Shown: one piece after another, positions 1 through 6,219 of the stretch
Layout of the letters: the number at the start of each line of letters is the position of its first letter
Numbering within the stretch: position 1 is the first letter of the stretch
The notes under the pieces: model-generated
Seen by the model: only the letters and a program-made list of their open reading frames with translations
Database searches by the model: none
What the model was told of the DNA's origin: nothing
Assembly: GCA_022361315.1 (NCBI GenBank)
Contig: JAKSBB010000971.1
Location: 1-6,219 of the forward strand
DNA from: Desulfobacterales bacterium
GTDB lineage: Bacteria; Desulfobacterota; Desulfobacteria; Desulfobacterales; Desulfobacteraceae
Direction of reading: 5' to 3'
DNA length: 6,219 nt
Position numbers and translations under genes: made by a program

Positions 1-1
1 A

Positions 2-1636
2 ACCGGTGCGGTCTGTCAGAACTGGATGCAATACCACCTCATCAAACGTTACCTGGAAAACATGACCGAAGACCAGACCCTGGTAATGCAGTCCGGACAT
101 CCTCTGGGGCTCTTTAAATCCTCTCCTGAAAATCCCAGGGTGATCATCACAAACGGTTTGATGGTGGGCCTCTATGACAACCCGGATGACTGGGAGGTGG
201 CGGTGCAGATGGGGGTCTCTTCCTACGGCCAGATGACGGCGGGGGGCTGGATGTACATCGGTCCCCAGGGGATTGTCCACGGCACGTATAACACCCTGCT
301 GAACGCCGGCCGTAAGATGTGCGGCGTACCCGGAGACGGCGATCTGGCCGGCCTGCTTTTTGTCTCCTCCGGTCTGGGTGGCATGAGCGGGGCCCAGCCC
401 AAGGCGGCCAAGATCGCCGGTGCGGTTTCCATTACGGCGGAAGTGGATCTGTCCCGGGTGGAAACCCGTCACTCCCAGGGATGGGTGGATGTGGTCTCCG
501 ATGATCTGGATACCGTTTATACAACGGCCAAGGCCGCGGTCGAGGCAAAGGAAAACACCTCCATTGCCTACCACGGCAACGTGGTGGATCTCATTGAATT
601 CCTGGCGGACAAAGATCTCAAGGTGGATCTGCTCTCCGACCAGACCTCCTGCCACGTGGTCTATGACGGCGGATACTGCCCGTCCGGCATCAGTTTTGAA
701 GAGCGGACCCGGCTGCTGGCAGAAAACAGGGACGAATTCCGCCGGCTGGTGGATGAGAGCCTGAAAAAGCACTATGTCCTGATCGAAAAGATGTCTGAGA
801 AGGGCACTTACTTTTTTGACTATGGCAATGCATTCTTAAAAGCCGTCTTTGATGCCGGTGTCCGGGAAGCGGCCAAAAACGGCGTAGATGCCAAGGACGG
901 ATTTGTTTATCCCTCTTACTTTGAAGATATCATGGGCCCGATTTTTGATTATGGGTACGGGCCCTTCCGGTGGGTGTGCCTGAGCGGCAGCCCTGCAGAT
1001 CTGGATAAAACAGATGCGGCGGCCATGGCCTGCATCGATCCGGACCGCAGGCCGGAGGACCGGGATAACTACGTCTGGATCAGGGATGCCAAGAAGAATA
1101 AGCTGGTGGTGGGCAGCCAGGCCCGCATTCTCTACCAGGATGCCGGCGGCAGGGTGGCCATCGCCCTGCGGTTCAACGAAATGGTCCGCAACGGTGAGGT
1201 CAGCGGCCCCATCATGCTGGGCAGGGATCACCACGACCCCGGCGGTACGGACTCCCCCTTCAGGGAAACCGCCAATATCTATGACGGTTCCAATGTCTGT
1301 GCCGATATGGCCACCCACTGCTTCGCCGGTAATGCCGCCCGGGGGATGACCATGGTGGCCCTGCACAACGGCGGCGGCACCGGTATCGGTAAGGCCATCA
1401 ACGGTGGTTTCGGTCTGGTGCTGGACGGCAGCGAGCAGGTGGACAACATCATCCGGTCCGCCATGCTCTGGGATGTTATGGGCGGGGTGGCCCGACGCAA
1501 CTGGGCCGGCAATCCCAATGCCAGGGAAGTGGCCGTGGCCTACAACCGGGAGAATCCCAACGGGGATCAGATCACCGTACCCCATCTGGCGGATGATGGT
1601 CTTGTGGACGGCGCTGTGAGTCAAGTGTTCAAGTAG
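2..1636 (+). CDS. hutU: Urocanate hydratase (urocanase), long form, 5' truncated by the window edge
   Basis: Urocanase (EC 4.2.1.49) is the cytoplasmic, NAD+-dependent second enzyme of histidine degradation; it hydrates urocanate to imidazolonepropionate. The frame is open to the left edge and reads TGAVCQNW before the first internal Met (nt 26), so that Met is not the start; roughly 130 N-terminal residues are probably missing compared with the ~670-residue long form. Counting from the Met at 26, visible family motifs are YGQMTAG (67-73), IGPQGIVHGT (78-87), the NAD-binding glycine-rich SSGLGGMSGAQ (114-124), SDQTSCH (204-210), FDYGNAF (264-270), GPFRWV (312-317), VVGSQARILY (361-370), RDHHDPGGTDSPFRET (400-415) and HNGGGTGIG (447-455). 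The wording matches the long vertebrate/Bacteroidetes-type enzyme rather than the ~557-residue Pseudomonas type. It ends at TAG 1634-1636 and is closed by a strong terminator. No frameshift is seen. Identification is firm; the true start lies outside the window. Confidence 0.96.
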   Translation, partial: TGAVCQNWMQYHLIKRYLENMTEDQTLVMQSGHPLGLFKSSPENPRVIITNGLMVGLYDNPDDWEVAVQMGVSSYGQMTAGGWMYIGPQGIVHGTYNTLLNAGRKMCGVPGDGDLAGLLFVSSGLGGMSGAQPKAAKIAGAVSITAEVDLSRVETRHSQGWVDVVSDDLDTVYTTAKAAVEAKENTSIAYHGNVVDLIEFLADKDLKVDLLSDQTSCHVVYDGGYCPSGISFEERTRLLAENRDEFRRLVDESLKKHYVLIEKMSEKGTYFFDYGNAFLKAVFDAGVREAAKNGVDAKDGFVYPSYFEDIMGPIFDYGYGPFRWVCLSGSPADLDKTDAAAMACIDPDRRPEDRDNYVWIRDAKKNKLVVGSQARILYQDAGGRVAIALRFNEMVRNGEVSGPIMLGRDHHDPGGTDSPFRETANIYDGSNVCADMATHCFAGNAARGMTMVALHNGGGTGIGKAINGGFGLVLDGSEQVDNIIRSAMLWDVMGGVARRNWAGNPNAREVAVAYNRENPNGDQITVPHLADDGLVDGAVSQVFK

Positions 1637-1688
1637 ACCAAAGCCAGATAGCCATTTCAGACAGAGGCGTTTGCCGCTACAATACGGG

Positions 1689-1736
1689 AAAAATCCCCTG
1701 CCCCAGACGTAATTTAGACCGGGGCAGGGGATTTTT
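1689..1736 (+). terminator. Strong intrinsic terminator after hutU
   Basis: Two 16-nt arms, 1689-1704 (AAAAATCCCCTGCCCC) and 1721-1736 (GGGGCAGGGGATTTTT), are perfect reverse complements around a 16-nt loop (1705-1720). The GC-rich core is followed by a T-rich tract (ATTTTTCTTT). It starts 52 nt after the hutU stop. The A-tract on the left means it could also stop transcription from the opposite strand, although no convergent gene is seen here. It should insulate the downstream kinase-regulator pair from hutU transcription. Confidence 0.93.
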
Positions 1737-1737
1737 C

Positions 1738-1766
1738 TTTACAAAACCATTGTTCTTTTCTATTAG
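1738..1766 (+). promoter_or_regulatory. Candidate sigma70-type promoter for the kinase-regulator operon
   Basis: TTTACA (1738-1743, five of six matches to TTGACA) and TATTAG (1761-1766, four of six matches to TATAAT) are separated by exactly 17 nt. They lie just downstream of the hutU terminator, with the -35 box touching its T-rich tail, and about 25-45 nt before the possible kinase starts. The position fits, but the -10 box is weak and the region is AT-rich, so a chance match is possible. I saw no sigma54 -24/-12 element here. Confidence 0.4.
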
Positions 1767-1808
1767 TTTGCATCCGTTCCACCAAAGCCGGTGCGGCGGA
1801 TGATACCT

Positions 1809-4658
1809 ATGAAACTATCCGAATTAAAAGAACAATATACCGGAACGGGGCGGGATGCCCTGATGCGGTGGGTGGCGATGCTGCTGCCCATGCTGTTGCT
1901 GGTTTTCCTGGTGACCGGTAATTTTCAGTCCTACCGGGCCGCCAGGGAACTGAGTCTCACCCTCACCCGCGGGCAGTCCGCTGCCGTTGCCGAGGAGTTG
2001 GCCCTGCGGATGGATCTGCTGGTCCAGAAGAGCAGCCGCGGACTGGCACTGCTGTCCAACCTCTGGCGGGAGGCACCCAAGGTAAACCAGCGGACCACCT
2101 TCCTGAAATGGGCAAACGGCCTCATGGCATCGGATCCTATCTTCGACCTCATTCTATATCTGGATGCAGATAACATTATGATGGTCACCCCACCCACCAG
2201 CGTTAAGCCACTCATTGGTCTGGATATCCGGTCCCGCCCCCCCAGAGAGGACCTTTTTAAAACACTGAGAAAATCCATCGCCCCCCTGGATGCCCCGCCC
2301 ACGGCCAGGGTAACGTCGAAGGGGGCCCTGGTCCTATGGTTCCCGGTGATGATTCGCGGGGAGGATGCCGGTACCATGGCAGGGGTCTTGCGGTTGAAGG
2401 ACCTGCTGGACGAAGCGTTGACCCCCTTGAACCGGGATCAGTTCCGTATCCGTATCTCTGCCGCTGACCAGGTGGTGTTTGAAACACATGAAGATGACTT
2501 CAGTCCTGCCAATGATGAATTGAAGGGAGAGACGCAGTTGAGCCTGGTGGGGCTGGACTGGCAGGTGTCGGTCTGGCCGGTTGACGGCGGCGCCTACCAT
2601 CGTCTCGGTCCCTCGGATCTGAGGCGGCTTTTAACCATGGTGGTTCTTTCTCTGCTTGTTTCCGGATTATTGGGGGTGTCCCTTTACGCACTTCATCGTA
2701 TCCGGGTGACGCATTTCAGCCGCATGCGCCTTGAAAAACGCTATCAGACCCTGTTCAATTCCGCCATTGACGGTATCATGGTGACGGATCTGAACGGCAG
2801 GATACTGGTGGCCAACCCTGCCCAGTGCAGCTCTCTCAGCTATCCGCCGGATGGCCTGACCCGTTTATCCCTGGGTGATATCCTGGACCCCGCAAGTGTG
2901 AAGGATCTTCCCGGTATTCTGGACCGCCTTCGGGAAAAGGAGGAGGTGTCTTCAGAGGTGGCATATCGCACCCGGGACGGCCGGAAGCTTTCCGTGGAAA
3001 TGGGGGCCAGGAGTTTTGAATATCTCGGGATGCCAGCCATCCTGATCATGTCCCGGGATATTTCACGGCGGCGGGATGCCATGCGGGCGCTGGCGGAAAG
3101 TGAAGAGCGTCTCCAGGCCATTTTTCACCAGGCCGGGGTGGGCATCATGCAATGCGGTCCGGATTACCGGATTCAGCACGCCAATGATAAGGCGGCCCAG
3201 ATTCTTGGATATGACCGGAAAAGCTTAAAAGGGATGAGTTATTGGGACTATTGCTTCCCCGAGGACCGGGAGGAAACCGATACCCGGGTGGCGGAAATGC
3301 ATAGGAGCGGTCAGAATACAGGCACCTGGGAGAAACGTCTCCGCCATAAATCCGGAAAGGCGATCTGGGTGCGGATGACCACGACCCTCATCTGGTCCCG
3401 GGCGGGGAAATATCTCTACTCCATTGATGTGGTGGAAGACATTACCCGCCAGCATCGTCTTGAACTCCAGTTGCGGCAGGCGCAGAAGATGGAGTCCATC
3501 GGTGTCCTGGCCGGGGGGATCGCCCACGATTTCAATAATATCCTGGGATCCATCCTGGGGTTTACCCAGATGGCGCTTCTGGATGCAAAGGAGGCAAAGG
3601 CCCGGGAACGTCTGGATCAGGTGTTCAAAGCGGCCAATCTGGCCAAGGAACTGGTGCGCCAGATCCTGACCTTCAGCCGCCGCAGCGAAGACACCCCTCA
3701 GGCCATCCGGGTATCGCCCATTATTAAGGAAACCCTGAAGTTCCTGAAGGCGGCGCTTCCGGCCAATATAAACATCACCCACGATCTTAAGAATAGGGGA
3801 GTTAAGAACAGGGGATTTAAAGATATGGAGGGGCAGGTGATGGCCGACCCCACCCAGATCCACCAGGTTCTGATGAATCTGTGCACCAACGGCGCCCAGG
3901 CAATGGCACCCGGTGGCGGCACCCTTAAGGTCATTCTCGAAAGGATAACACTTCCCGGTGAACAGGCCGGGGAGATGGGGCTTACTGCAGGCAACCATGT
4001 GGTGATCCGGGTATCGGACACCGGTACAGGGATTGATCCCGCCATCCAGCAGCGCATATTCGAACCCTATTATACCACCAAGGTGGCGGGTGAAGGGACC
4101 GGCATGGGGCTGGCTGTGGTTCACGGTATTGTCAGGGAATATGAGGGCAGGGTGCTGGTGGACAGTACACCGGGCCAGGGCTCTGAATTTACGGTTTACC
4201 TGCCTGAGGTGGATCCCGACACCCTCGCCGTGTCAGGCGGTGAATCCGTTCTTCCGGGGGGAAGGGAGCACCTTGTTTTTGTGGATGACAATGAATCTCT
4301 GCTGCTGGCAGGTAAAGAGATGATGACCCATCTGGGATATACCGTGGAGTTGTTTACCGATCCTGCCCAAGCACTGGAGCGGATCTCTAAGGGGCCCGAC
4401 AATATTGACGGGGTGATTACGGATTTCACCATGCCGGAAATGGACGGCAGGGCACTGGCGGAAAAGGTGATGGCACTTAAACCTAAGATGCCCGTAATCC
4501 TTTGCACCGGAAACAGCCGTCACCTGGATTTTGAGGCGTTGCTTCATTCCGGCATCCGGAGTATTCTCCTCAAACCTCTGGTGCTTGAGGAACTGGCACC
4601 GGCATTAAAATCCGCCCTGACATCCGCCCAAAGATCAGGGACAGGCAAAGAAAAATAA
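1809..4658 (+). CDS. Membrane-bound hybrid sensor histidine kinase (sensor-PAS-PAS-HisKA-HATPase-REC)
   Basis: Signal-sensing kinase, 949 residues from ATG 1809. Membrane segments at about 21-37 and 274-295 bracket an extracytoplasmic region of about 235 residues, possibly Cache-like (weak assignment). Two PAS domains follow (about 310-422 and 428-550), then HisKA with phospho-accepting His573 in GGIAHDFNN. HATPase_c has Asn690 in the N box (VLMNLCTN), VSDTGTG with Asp737, and GEGTGMGL. A C-terminal receiver (about 820-936) has acidic residues Asp826/Asp827, phospho-acceptor Asp872 (VITDFTMPEMDG), Thr900 and Lys922. All catalytic residues appear intact. The start is uncertain: GTG 1791 and ATG 1800 are in the same frame and add six or three residues. 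I prefer ATG 1809 because GGCGGA ends 8 nt upstream of it, while the others lack a clear ribosome site. The gene lies 25 nt before the regulator and is probably its partner. There is no HPt domain. A short repeated insert precedes the N box. The signal cannot be read from the sequence. Confidence 0.95.
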   Translation: MKLSELKEQYTGTGRDALMRWVAMLLPMLLLVFLVTGNFQSYRAARELSLTLTRGQSAAVAEELALRMDLLVQKSSRGLALLSNLWREAPKVNQRTTFLKWANGLMASDPIFDLILYLDADNIMMVTPPTSVKPLIGLDIRSRPPREDLFKTLRKSIAPLDAPPTARVTSKGALVLWFPVMIRGEDAGTMAGVLRLKDLLDEALTPLNRDQFRIRISAADQVVFETHEDDFSPANDELKGETQLSLVGLDWQVSVWPVDGGAYHRLGPSDLRRLLTMVVLSLLVSGLLGVSLYALHRIRVTHFSRMRLEKRYQTLFNSAIDGIMVTDLNGRILVANPAQCSSLSYPPDGLTRLSLGDILDPASVKDLPGILDRLREKEEVSSEVAYRTRDGRKLSVEMGARSFEYLGMPAILIMSRDISRRRDAMRALAESEERLQAIFHQAGVGIMQCGPDYRIQHANDKAAQILGYDRKSLKGMSYWDYCFPEDREETDTRVAEMHRSGQNTGTWEKRLRHKSGKAIWVRMTTTLIWSRAGKYLYSIDVVEDITRQHRLELQLRQAQKMESIGVLAGGIAHDFNNILGSILGFTQMALLDAKEAKARERLDQVFKAANLAKELVRQILTFSRRSEDTPQAIRVSPIIKETLKFLKAALPANINITHDLKNRGVKNRGFKDMEGQVMADPTQIHQVLMNLCTNGAQAMAPGGGTLKVILERITLPGEQAGEMGLTAGNHVVIRVSDTGTGIDPAIQQRIFEPYYTTKVAGEGTGMGLAVVHGIVREYEGRVLVDSTPGQGSEFTVYLPEVDPDTLAVSGGESVLPGGREHLVFVDDNESLLLAGKEMMTHLGYTVELFTDPAQALERISKGPDNIDGVITDFTMPEMDGRALAEKVMALKPKMPVILCTGNSRHLDFEALLHSGIRSILLKPLVLEELAPALKSALTSAQRSGTGKEK
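3787..3831 (+). repeat. Degenerate 15-nt tandem repeat, three units, inside the kinase gene
   Basis: Units are 3787-3801 (TTAAGAATAGGGGAG), 3802-3816 (TTAAGAACAGGGGAT) and 3817-3831 (TTAAAGATATGGAGG). The first two differ at two positions; the third is more diverged. The period equals five codons, so the frame is kept, and it encodes KNRG-V-KNRG-F-KDME (residues 661-674 from ATG 1809). It sits between the HisKA domain and the ADPTQIHQVLMNL strand-helix that opens the ATP-binding core, where related kinases usually have a shorter loop (from memory, not aligned). Confidence 0.75.
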
Positions 4659-4683
4659 CGGGTACCGAAATCTGGAGTGTAAA

Positions 4684-6159
4684 ATGGACCAAGGACAAGG
4701 CCGGGCCACGATTTTAATCGTAGATGATGATCCCGTATTCTGCAGCATGCTGGAAGATCTTGTGGGGCAGATGGGACATGTTGTCAGGACCGCCGATTGT
4801 CTGGACGCCTGCCGGGAGGAATTGGGCCGGGGGGAGCTGGATCGGAAACAAGTGGATCTAAAAGAATCGGATCAGGATCGTATCGACCTGGTACTTCTGG
4901 ATGTGGGGCTGCCGGACGGCAGCGGCCTGAATGCACTGCCCTGGATCCGTCAGATGTCCCCGGCCCCGGAGGTGATCATCATCACGGGAGAGGGGGATGC
5001 AGACGGTGCTGAACTTGCCGTGCACAACGGTGCCTGGGATTATCTGATAAAAACCTCCCCGCTGGAAAGAATCCGCCTGACCATTATCCGGGCCCTGGAA
5101 CACCACCGGGCCACATTGGCCTTGAGAGCTCTGAAATCCATTGACCCCTGCGGTATCGTGGGGCATTCTCCTGCACTCCAAAGATGCCTTGATCTTATGG
5201 GGCAGGCCGCCCGGAACGACTTCAATGTCCTGATCACCGGGGAAACCGGTACCGGGAAGGAGCTTTTTGCCCGGGCGATCCATGCCAATTCCCAACGTGC
5301 CGCCGGCCGTCTGGTGGTGGTGGACTGCGCCTCCCTGCCGAAAAATCTGGTGGAAAGCGTTTTGTTCGGTCACATTCGGGGGGCCTTCACCGGAGCGGAC
5401 AAAGATGCGGACGGACTTTTCCGGGATGCCGACGGCGGTACCCTGTTCATGGATGAGGTGGGGGAACTGCCCATGGACCTCCAGCGGATTTTTCTGCGGG
5501 TGCTCCAGGAGAAGTCGTTCCGCCCGGTGGGGGCGGACAGGGAAATCCCCAGCAACTTCCGGCTGATTGCCGCCACAAACAAAGATCTGGAGGGGTTGGT
5601 GGCACAGGGGAAATTCCGGGAGGACCTGTTGTTCCGCCTCCGGGCCCTGTCCCTTCATCTGCCCCCATTGCGGGAGCGCCCGGAAGATTTGCCCCTGCTT
5701 ACGGATCATATCCTGCAAACCATCTCCGGCACCCCGCCCGAACTGTCCGGTGAATTCACCCAGGCCCTGGCCGCCCACGACTGGCCGGGGAACATCCGGG
5801 AACTCACCCATGTGCTCCAGGGGGCAGCCGCCGTGGCCATGGGAAGCGGCCCCCTGATTGTCCAGCATTTGCCTCCGGGGCTGCGGGCCATGGTTGCCCG
5901 CCGGCGTCTGGACTATGATATCCAAGGGCTGCCGGTGTCCGGTCACTGGACCGGAGATGATCCGTCCCCTGATCTTTCTATTGATTCGTCAAATGATGAC
6001 GCGCTGACCGGCATCCGGGAATTCCGCCAGGCCCGGGATAAAGAGTACCTGGAACGGCTGGTGAAGGCATTTCAGGGGGATATGCAGGGAGCTGCCCAGA
6101 AGGCGGGGCTGTCTCTGTCGCGGCTTTACAGCCTGCTCCGGGAGCATGGGTTGAAGTAG
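4684..6159 (+). CDS. NtrC-family sigma54-dependent response regulator (REC-AAA+-Fis HTH)
   Basis: Phosphorylation-controlled activator of sigma54-RNA polymerase, 491 residues. The receiver domain (about 8-125) has acidic Asp14/Asp15, phospho-acceptor Asp73 (LLDVGLP), Thr101 and Lys123. The AAA+ domain (about 157-395) has Walker A GETGTGKE (186-193), the sigma54-contacting loop GAFTGA (233-238), Walker B GGTLFMDE (251-258), arginine-finger candidates in FREDLLFRL (311-319) and sensor-II WPGNIREL (367-374). After a variable linker (about 400-445), a Fis-type helix-turn-helix at 453-491 (GAAQKAGLSLSRLYSLLREHG) should bind DNA. Every element needed for a working activator is present. ATG 4684 is well supported by GGAG at 4674-4677 with a 6-nt spacer. 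Only 25 nt separate it from the kinase stop, so the two are probably co-transcribed and form a cognate pair. Oddities are a charged repeated insert in the receiver domain (about 51-66) and Thr instead of Pro after Lys123. Targets are unknown. Confidence 0.97.
   Translation: MDQGQGRATILIVDDDPVFCSMLEDLVGQMGHVVRTADCLDACREELGRGELDRKQVDLKESDQDRIDLVLLDVGLPDGSGLNALPWIRQMSPAPEVIIITGEGDADGAELAVHNGAWDYLIKTSPLERIRLTIIRALEHHRATLALRALKSIDPCGIVGHSPALQRCLDLMGQAARNDFNVLITGETGTGKELFARAIHANSQRAAGRLVVVDCASLPKNLVESVLFGHIRGAFTGADKDADGLFRDADGGTLFMDEVGELPMDLQRIFLRVLQEKSFRPVGADREIPSNFRLIAATNKDLEGLVAQGKFREDLLFRLRALSLHLPPLRERPEDLPLLTDHILQTISGTPPELSGEFTQALAAHDWPGNIRELTHVLQGAAAVAMGSGPLIVQHLPPGLRAMVARRRLDYDIQGLPVSGHWTGDDPSPDLSIDSSNDDALTGIREFRQARDKEYLERLVKAFQGDMQGAAQKAGLSLSRLYSLLREHGLK
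4839..4883 (+). repeat. Degenerate 15-nt periodic repeat inside the regulator receiver domain
   Basis: GGATC occurs at 4839, 4854 and 4869 (exact 15-nt spacing), with an extra copy at 4875. Units 1 and 2 match at 10 of 15 positions; unit 3 is weaker. In protein terms, Asp recurs every fifth residue: 53, 58, 63 and 68, reaching phospho-acceptor 73. The repeated block (about LDRKQ-VDLKE-SDQDR, residues 52-66) lies just before beta-3 (IDLVLLD), where receiver domains normally have a short loop. It may derive from duplication of the native IDL segment (inference). Confidence 0.55.
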
Positions 6160-6219
6160 GACTGTACGTTTTTTCTTGGCTCCTTTTTAAAAAACAAGAA
6201 TTAAAAACAGGAAAACAGA

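Noticed and set aside
26..28. ATG at 26 as the true start of urocanase
   Set aside because: The frame is open upstream to the window edge, the residues before it (TGAVCQNW) fit the family, and no ribosome site precedes it.
836..1624. 262-codon open frame on the minus strand
   Set aside because: It is antisense to conserved urocanase sequence and its translation is low in family-like features; a shadow frame.
1758..1773. Sigma54 -24/-12 promoter before the kinase, suggested by TTTGCA
   Set aside because: The GG needed 10 nt before the GC is absent (TT there). TGGCAC strings elsewhere (for example near 2044, 3903 and 4593) lie in coding sequence and also lack the correctly spaced GC.
1637..1791. 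Near-direct repeat ACCAAAGCC(A/G)G at 1637-1647 and 1781-1791
   Set aside because: Nine identical bases (10 of 11 overall) flank the intergenic gap, but there is no mobile element, inverted repeat or target duplication between them. Chance is the simplest explanation.
3225..4124. 299-codon open frame on the minus strand
   Set aside because: It is antisense to the PAS2-HisKA-HATPase part of the kinase, has no recognisable motif, and is best explained as a shadow frame.
4858..5946. 362-codon open frame on the minus strand
   Set aside because: It lies fully inside the well-supported sigma54 regulator and its translation, rich in Gly, Pro, His and Gln, resembles no family. It looks like a shadow caused by GC-rich codon use.
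6168..6208. Possible terminator after the regulator (GTTTTTTCTTG paired with CAAGAATTAAAAAC)
   Set aside because: The inverted repeat is AT-rich and bulged, with no GC-rich stem followed by a clean T-tract. The window ends at 6219, so a real terminator may lie just beyond.

Overview
The window is about 6.2 kb of moderately GC-rich bacterial DNA. It holds three genes, all on the + strand: the 3' part of a urocanate hydratase gene (hutU, histidine degradation), then a large membrane-bound hybrid sensor histidine kinase, then an NtrC-type sigma54-dependent response regulator. There are no RNA genes, insertion sequences, CRISPR arrays or phage genes. A multi-PAS hybrid kinase followed by a REC-AAA+-Fis regulator, with these motif spellings, is a style common in Desulfobacterota such as sulfate reducers of the Desulfobacteraceae type. 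That assignment is an inference from style, not a search result.

Layout. Positions 2-1636 encode a urocanase of the long form (the type also found in vertebrates and Bacteroidetes). Its N-terminal part lies outside the window. The 150-170 nt gap that follows contains a very strong intrinsic terminator (perfect 16-bp stem, 1689-1736), a plausible sigma70-type promoter (1738-1766), and the weakly defined start of the kinase gene. The kinase (1809-4658) has two membrane segments, an extracytoplasmic sensor region, two PAS domains, a HisKA/HATPase core and a C-terminal receiver. The regulator (4684-6159) follows after 25 nt with a good Shine-Dalgarno sequence, so the two genes look like one operon. 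The last 60 nt are AT-rich and hold no recognisable gene.

How the genes work together. The kinase should sense an unknown extracytoplasmic signal and phosphorylate Asp73 of the regulator. The regulator then drives sigma54-RNA polymerase at unknown target promoters. The terminator separates this pair from hutU, so co-transcription with histidine degradation is unlikely; a regulatory link is possible but unproven.

Nothing here is clearly a new system. The most unusual signal is that both regulatory genes carry a degenerate in-frame array with a 15-nt (five-codon) period. Each array adds a charged segment at a domain loop: one before the kinase N box, one just before beta-3 of the regulator receiver domain.
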